From CAZBUB01 sp046546355 (GTDB lineage: Bacteria; Desulfobacterota; Desulfovibrionia; Desulfovibrionales; Desulfothermaceae): a stretch of DNA of 6,381 nt. The stretch is taken from the NCBI GenBank assembly GCA_046546355.1, contig JBKGXZ010000097.1, positions 1 to 6,381 of the forward strand. Reading direction: 5' to 3'. Shown piece by piece: positions 4,488 to 6,381 of the stretch. Each line of letters opens with the position of its first letter. Position 1 is the first letter of the stretch. The position numbers and the translations under genes are program-made. The notes under the pieces were generated by a model. That model made no database searches. It was not told the DNA's origin and saw only the letters and a program-made list of their open reading frames with translations.

Positions 4488-5753
4488 CTATTCCCCTAGC
4501 CCTTCCAGGTAGTTCAAATCCTTGGCTTGGGTGTTCTTGGTGCCTATAGCCAGTACCTCTACCCTGCCGGAGCTGCTCTTGCGCCAATACAGGCGGCCCT
4601 TGTGCGCGAAGCCGCTCTCCCAGGCAGTTAGGCTGCTCCTGGAGAAGACCTTCCTTTTTACGCTGATCAGGGAGGGATCAGAGTTCAAGATATGAATAAT
4701 CTCCTCAGCCTTGAGCCTAAATTCTTCAGGCAGCTGGGAAAAGCCCTCCAGGGCCCGATCCTGGAACACCAGGTTCTTGTACAGGGTCTGAAAGCGCTTG
4801 CTGTAAACATTTTTCTGTTTTTGCAGCTTCTTGTCCGTGGTCTGGCTTGCTGTCTCCATCTCCTGCAGTTTCCGGGCCAGTTCTTGGACCTCCTGTTCCT
4901 TGGAGCGACGCTTGGCGTCAGCAGACTGTAGCTGCTCTTCCAGGGCCTCAAGCTCTGCAATAGCCTCTTCCTCAGTGCTGCGCAGCCGGGAGTCAGCAGC
5001 CTTGAGCCTGTTCTGCAGCTCAGCGATCTGCTGCTGGAAGGCCTTATGACGTTTTTCCGCCTGTTCCAGGCTCTGTCTCTCCTCTGCCAGGTGCTGCCTG
5101 GCTGCCAGCAGCTCCTGACTTTGCTTCTGGGCGGCTTTCTGCGAGGCATTAACCCTGGACTGGTAGGAGAAATAAAGCACCAGGCTGAAAGCAAAGATGT
5201 AGAACAGCAGCACCAGGTTGGCCAGCCAGGTATTGCGAGGGATCTGGACAGCCAGGCTCAGATTCAGGCCCTGCTGCAGCAGGCGTTGATTCTCCAGGGC
5301 TACCAGATTGTTCTGCAGCTGCTTGTACAGCATTTGTTCCAGTGCCAAGGAGGAATGCACAGAGCTATCCCGGAGCTCATAAACAGGATAGAGCATTTGA
5401 CCGTCCCTGGTTCGCACCAGGACCTGAAATTCCACTCCCAGCCTGGTTGCCCTGCGGCTCTGCCTAAAATCCTGGATGTTGCTTTGAACCTCATGGTCCA
5501 GTCTGATTGTGCCCTGCAGCAAGTCCTGCCTGTGCTGGATCAGGCTCTGGCTCAGCTCCTGCTCCCAGGCCTGCTGGAGGTAAGCCTCCAGACCCTGCAG
5601 GCTGAAGATATACAAAACAGGAGGCAGGAAAATGCACAGATAAAGGACCCTGAAGGACAGCAACTTGACAGGGCCCTGGTCTGAGTTCGCAAAAAAAATT
5701 TTGAGTCTTGCAATGATGTTCTTAAGGGTCATGGCACAGCTAAAAGCAGGCAT
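4488..5753 (-). CDS. Membrane-anchored coiled-coil protein with a RelE/ParE-like C-terminal domain
   Basis: A 421-residue protein I cannot assign to a named family. A basic N-terminus precedes a first membrane helix (about 31-53). Residues 54-174 form a presumably periplasmic, mostly helical domain, and a second membrane helix spans about 175-197: the one-loop layout of a sensor or signalling protein. A long coiled coil rich in Gln, Glu, Ala and Leu (about 200-315) follows in the cytoplasm. The C-terminus (about 325-418) has the pattern of RelE/ParE toxins: a helical pair around FSQLPEEFRLKAEEIIHIL, a DPSL turn, then strands GRLYWRK and VEVLAIGTKNTQAKD. This fold call is my reading of the residue pattern, not a search result. 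Starts at ATG 5753 or ATG 5732 (residue 8); neither has a clear ribosome binding site, and an in-frame stop lies 24 bases upstream of the first. Gene context gives no function. Confidence 0.85.
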   Translation of the reverse strand: MPAFSCAMTLKNIIARLKIFFANSDQGPVKLLSFRVLYLCIFLPPVLYIFSLQGLEAYLQQAWEQELSQSLIQHRQDLLQGTIRLDHEVQSNIQDFRQSRRATRLGVEFQVLVRTRDGQMLYPVYELRDSSVHSSLALEQMLYKQLQNNLVALENQRLLQQGLNLSLAVQIPRNTWLANLVLLFYIFAFSLVLYFSYQSRVNASQKAAQKQSQELLAARQHLAEERQSLEQAEKRHKAFQQQIAELQNRLKAADSRLRSTEEEAIAELEALEEQLQSADAKRRSKEQEVQELARKLQEMETASQTTDKKLQKQKNVYSKRFQTLYKNLVFQDRALEGFSQLPEEFRLKAEEIIHILNSDPSLISVKRKVFSRSSLTAWESGFAHKGRLYWRKSSSGRVEVLAIGTKNTQAKDLNYLEGLGE

Positions 5754-5807
5754 TGCTGCGGGGTAACCAGTTGCTTATTGACGACACGGCAACAGTAAAC
5801 TCAGGGG

Positions 5808-5837
5808 ATAATACTTTGCCCTCAGGGCATCAGGCAA
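5808..5837 (-). promoter_or_regulatory. Candidate promoter with overlapping dyad upstream of the coiled-coil gene
   Basis: On the minus strand TTGCCT (5837-5832, four of six) and TATTAT (5813-5808, five of six) are 18 bp apart, about 55 bases upstream of the first ATG. The spacer contains a palindrome, GCCCT-C-AGGGC (5818-5828), and TTGCC/GGCAA (5816-5820 with 5833-5837) forms a wider dyad that could be an operator or hairpin. Confidence 0.4.
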
Positions 5838-5888
5838 GGGTCTTGCGCAGACAAGCCAGCGAATGCGGATTGAGACTTCATCAGATAT

Positions 5889-6353
5889 CTAATCTTCTGG
5901 CTGTGCGGGAGAGCTGGAGATGATGCGGGTTACGGTGGGCAGGGCTTCTGGCTCCTGGGCGCTCTTGCGGCGGCTGTAGGCCCTGATGCCCAGGTAGGCC
6001 AGCACCAGAAAGCCCATGCTGAACACCACTGCAGATGCGTCCTGATGGCCAAGGGGATTCAGGGCGTTGCCCAGGATAGCGCCCAGGATCAAAAAGAAAA
6101 GGGGGATCAGATACAGGATAGCCACTGCTTTCTTGGGGTTTTCCAGGGCCATGCTGATCTCTACCTGCTGGCCTGGTCCTGCGCCCACGGGATTCAGGGC
6201 CTCAATCAGCATGTGATCCTGGCCAAAGGGGTGGCAAAAGCTCCTGTGCCCGCAGGATTTACATGCGGCTCCCTTTTTGACCTTTATCTGGATTTTGCTG
6301 CCAGGCAGGGTCTTGACCACCTGCCCCTGTTCCAAGGCTGTATGCCCGGACAT
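5889..6353 (-). CDS. rseC: RseC/MucC-family membrane protein
   Basis: A 154-residue protein from the ATG at 6351-6353, near the family's usual length. The N-terminal cytoplasmic part starts with a small beta-like segment (GQVVKTLPGSKIQIKV) followed by the family's cysteine signature C-x2-C-x5-C (Cys31, Cys34, Cys40). Two membrane helices follow (about 76-97 and 106-124), then a basic stop and a polar tail. This matches the RseC_MucC/SoxR-reducing-system family, whose members are linked to the sigma-E response and to SoxR reduction in enterobacteria, and which in other bacteria often sit beside Rnf electron-transport genes. The exact role here is unknown, because the upstream genes lie outside the window. 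A GGAGG motif (6371-6367) lies 13 bases before the ATG, rather far; no better start is visible. Confidence 0.85.
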   Translation of the reverse strand: MSGHTALEQGQVVKTLPGSKIQIKVKKGAACKSCGHRSFCHPFGQDHMLIEALNPVGAGPGQQVEISMALENPKKAVAILYLIPLFFLILGAILGNALNPLGHQDASAVVFSMGFLVLAYLGIRAYSRRKSAQEPEALPTVTRIISSSPAQPED

Positions 6354-6381
6354 GGGGTTTAATCATCCTCCATAAAGCTTT

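Noticed and set aside
4330..4587. 85-codon minus-strand frame overlapping the end of the coiled-coil gene
   Set aside because: About a hundred bases overlap the coiled-coil gene in another frame, there is no ribosome binding site or recognisable motif, and the rest overlaps the candidate promoter of the small pair. The frame stays open through 4330-4487, so a gene remnant cannot be excluded.
5046..5684. 212-codon open frame on the plus strand
   Set aside because: It is antisense to the coiled-coil gene; its Gln/Leu-rich translation comes from reading the coiled-coil codons backwards.
6359..6381. Possible last codons of an upstream gene (reading MEDD then TAA on the minus strand)
   Set aside because: Only about seven codons lie inside the window, too few to support a coding call; the stretch also contains the GGAGG motif of the RseC-family gene.

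Overview
All genes supported in this window lie on the minus strand, so the functional reading order is from high to low coordinates. Mid-range GC with Gram-negative features (an Sec signal peptide without a lipobox, an RseC-family protein, a periplasmic-binding-protein ABC importer) and dispersed GGGCGAA/TTCGCCC hairpins suggest a Gram-negative bacterium. A sulfate-reducing Desulfobacterota (Desulfovibrionales-like) host is my guess; no marker gene proves it.

Layout from the right edge: an RseC/MucC-family membrane protein (5889-6353); a 135-bp spacer with a candidate promoter; a 421-residue two-helix membrane protein with a long cytoplasmic coiled coil and a C-terminal domain that reads like a RelE/ParE-type fold (4488-5753); a 182-bp spacer; an AT-rich, translationally coupled pair of small unknown genes (4057-4305 and 3792-4052); about 190 bp holding three hairpins; then a complete regulatory leader with a sigma70-like promoter, a cobalamin riboswitch and an intrinsic terminator (3598 down to 3208); then an ABC importer made of permease (2113-3141), ATPase (1316-2104) and, after a 377-bp gap, a periplasmic binding protein that runs off the left edge (1-938).

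The importer is of the BtuCDF/FecBCDE type. The riboswitch directly upstream makes a corrinoid (vitamin B12 or precursor) the most likely substrate. High intracellular cobalamin should favour the terminator and shut off uptake. A single segment (3275-3281) can pair either with the hairpin loop of the riboswitch's extended arm or with the terminator's 5' arm, which gives a simple switching model.

Points most worth a second look are the membrane-anchored RelE-like protein, the small TA-like gene pair, the 19-bp perfect helix built into the riboswitch, and the replacement of the ATPase H-loop histidine by glutamine.
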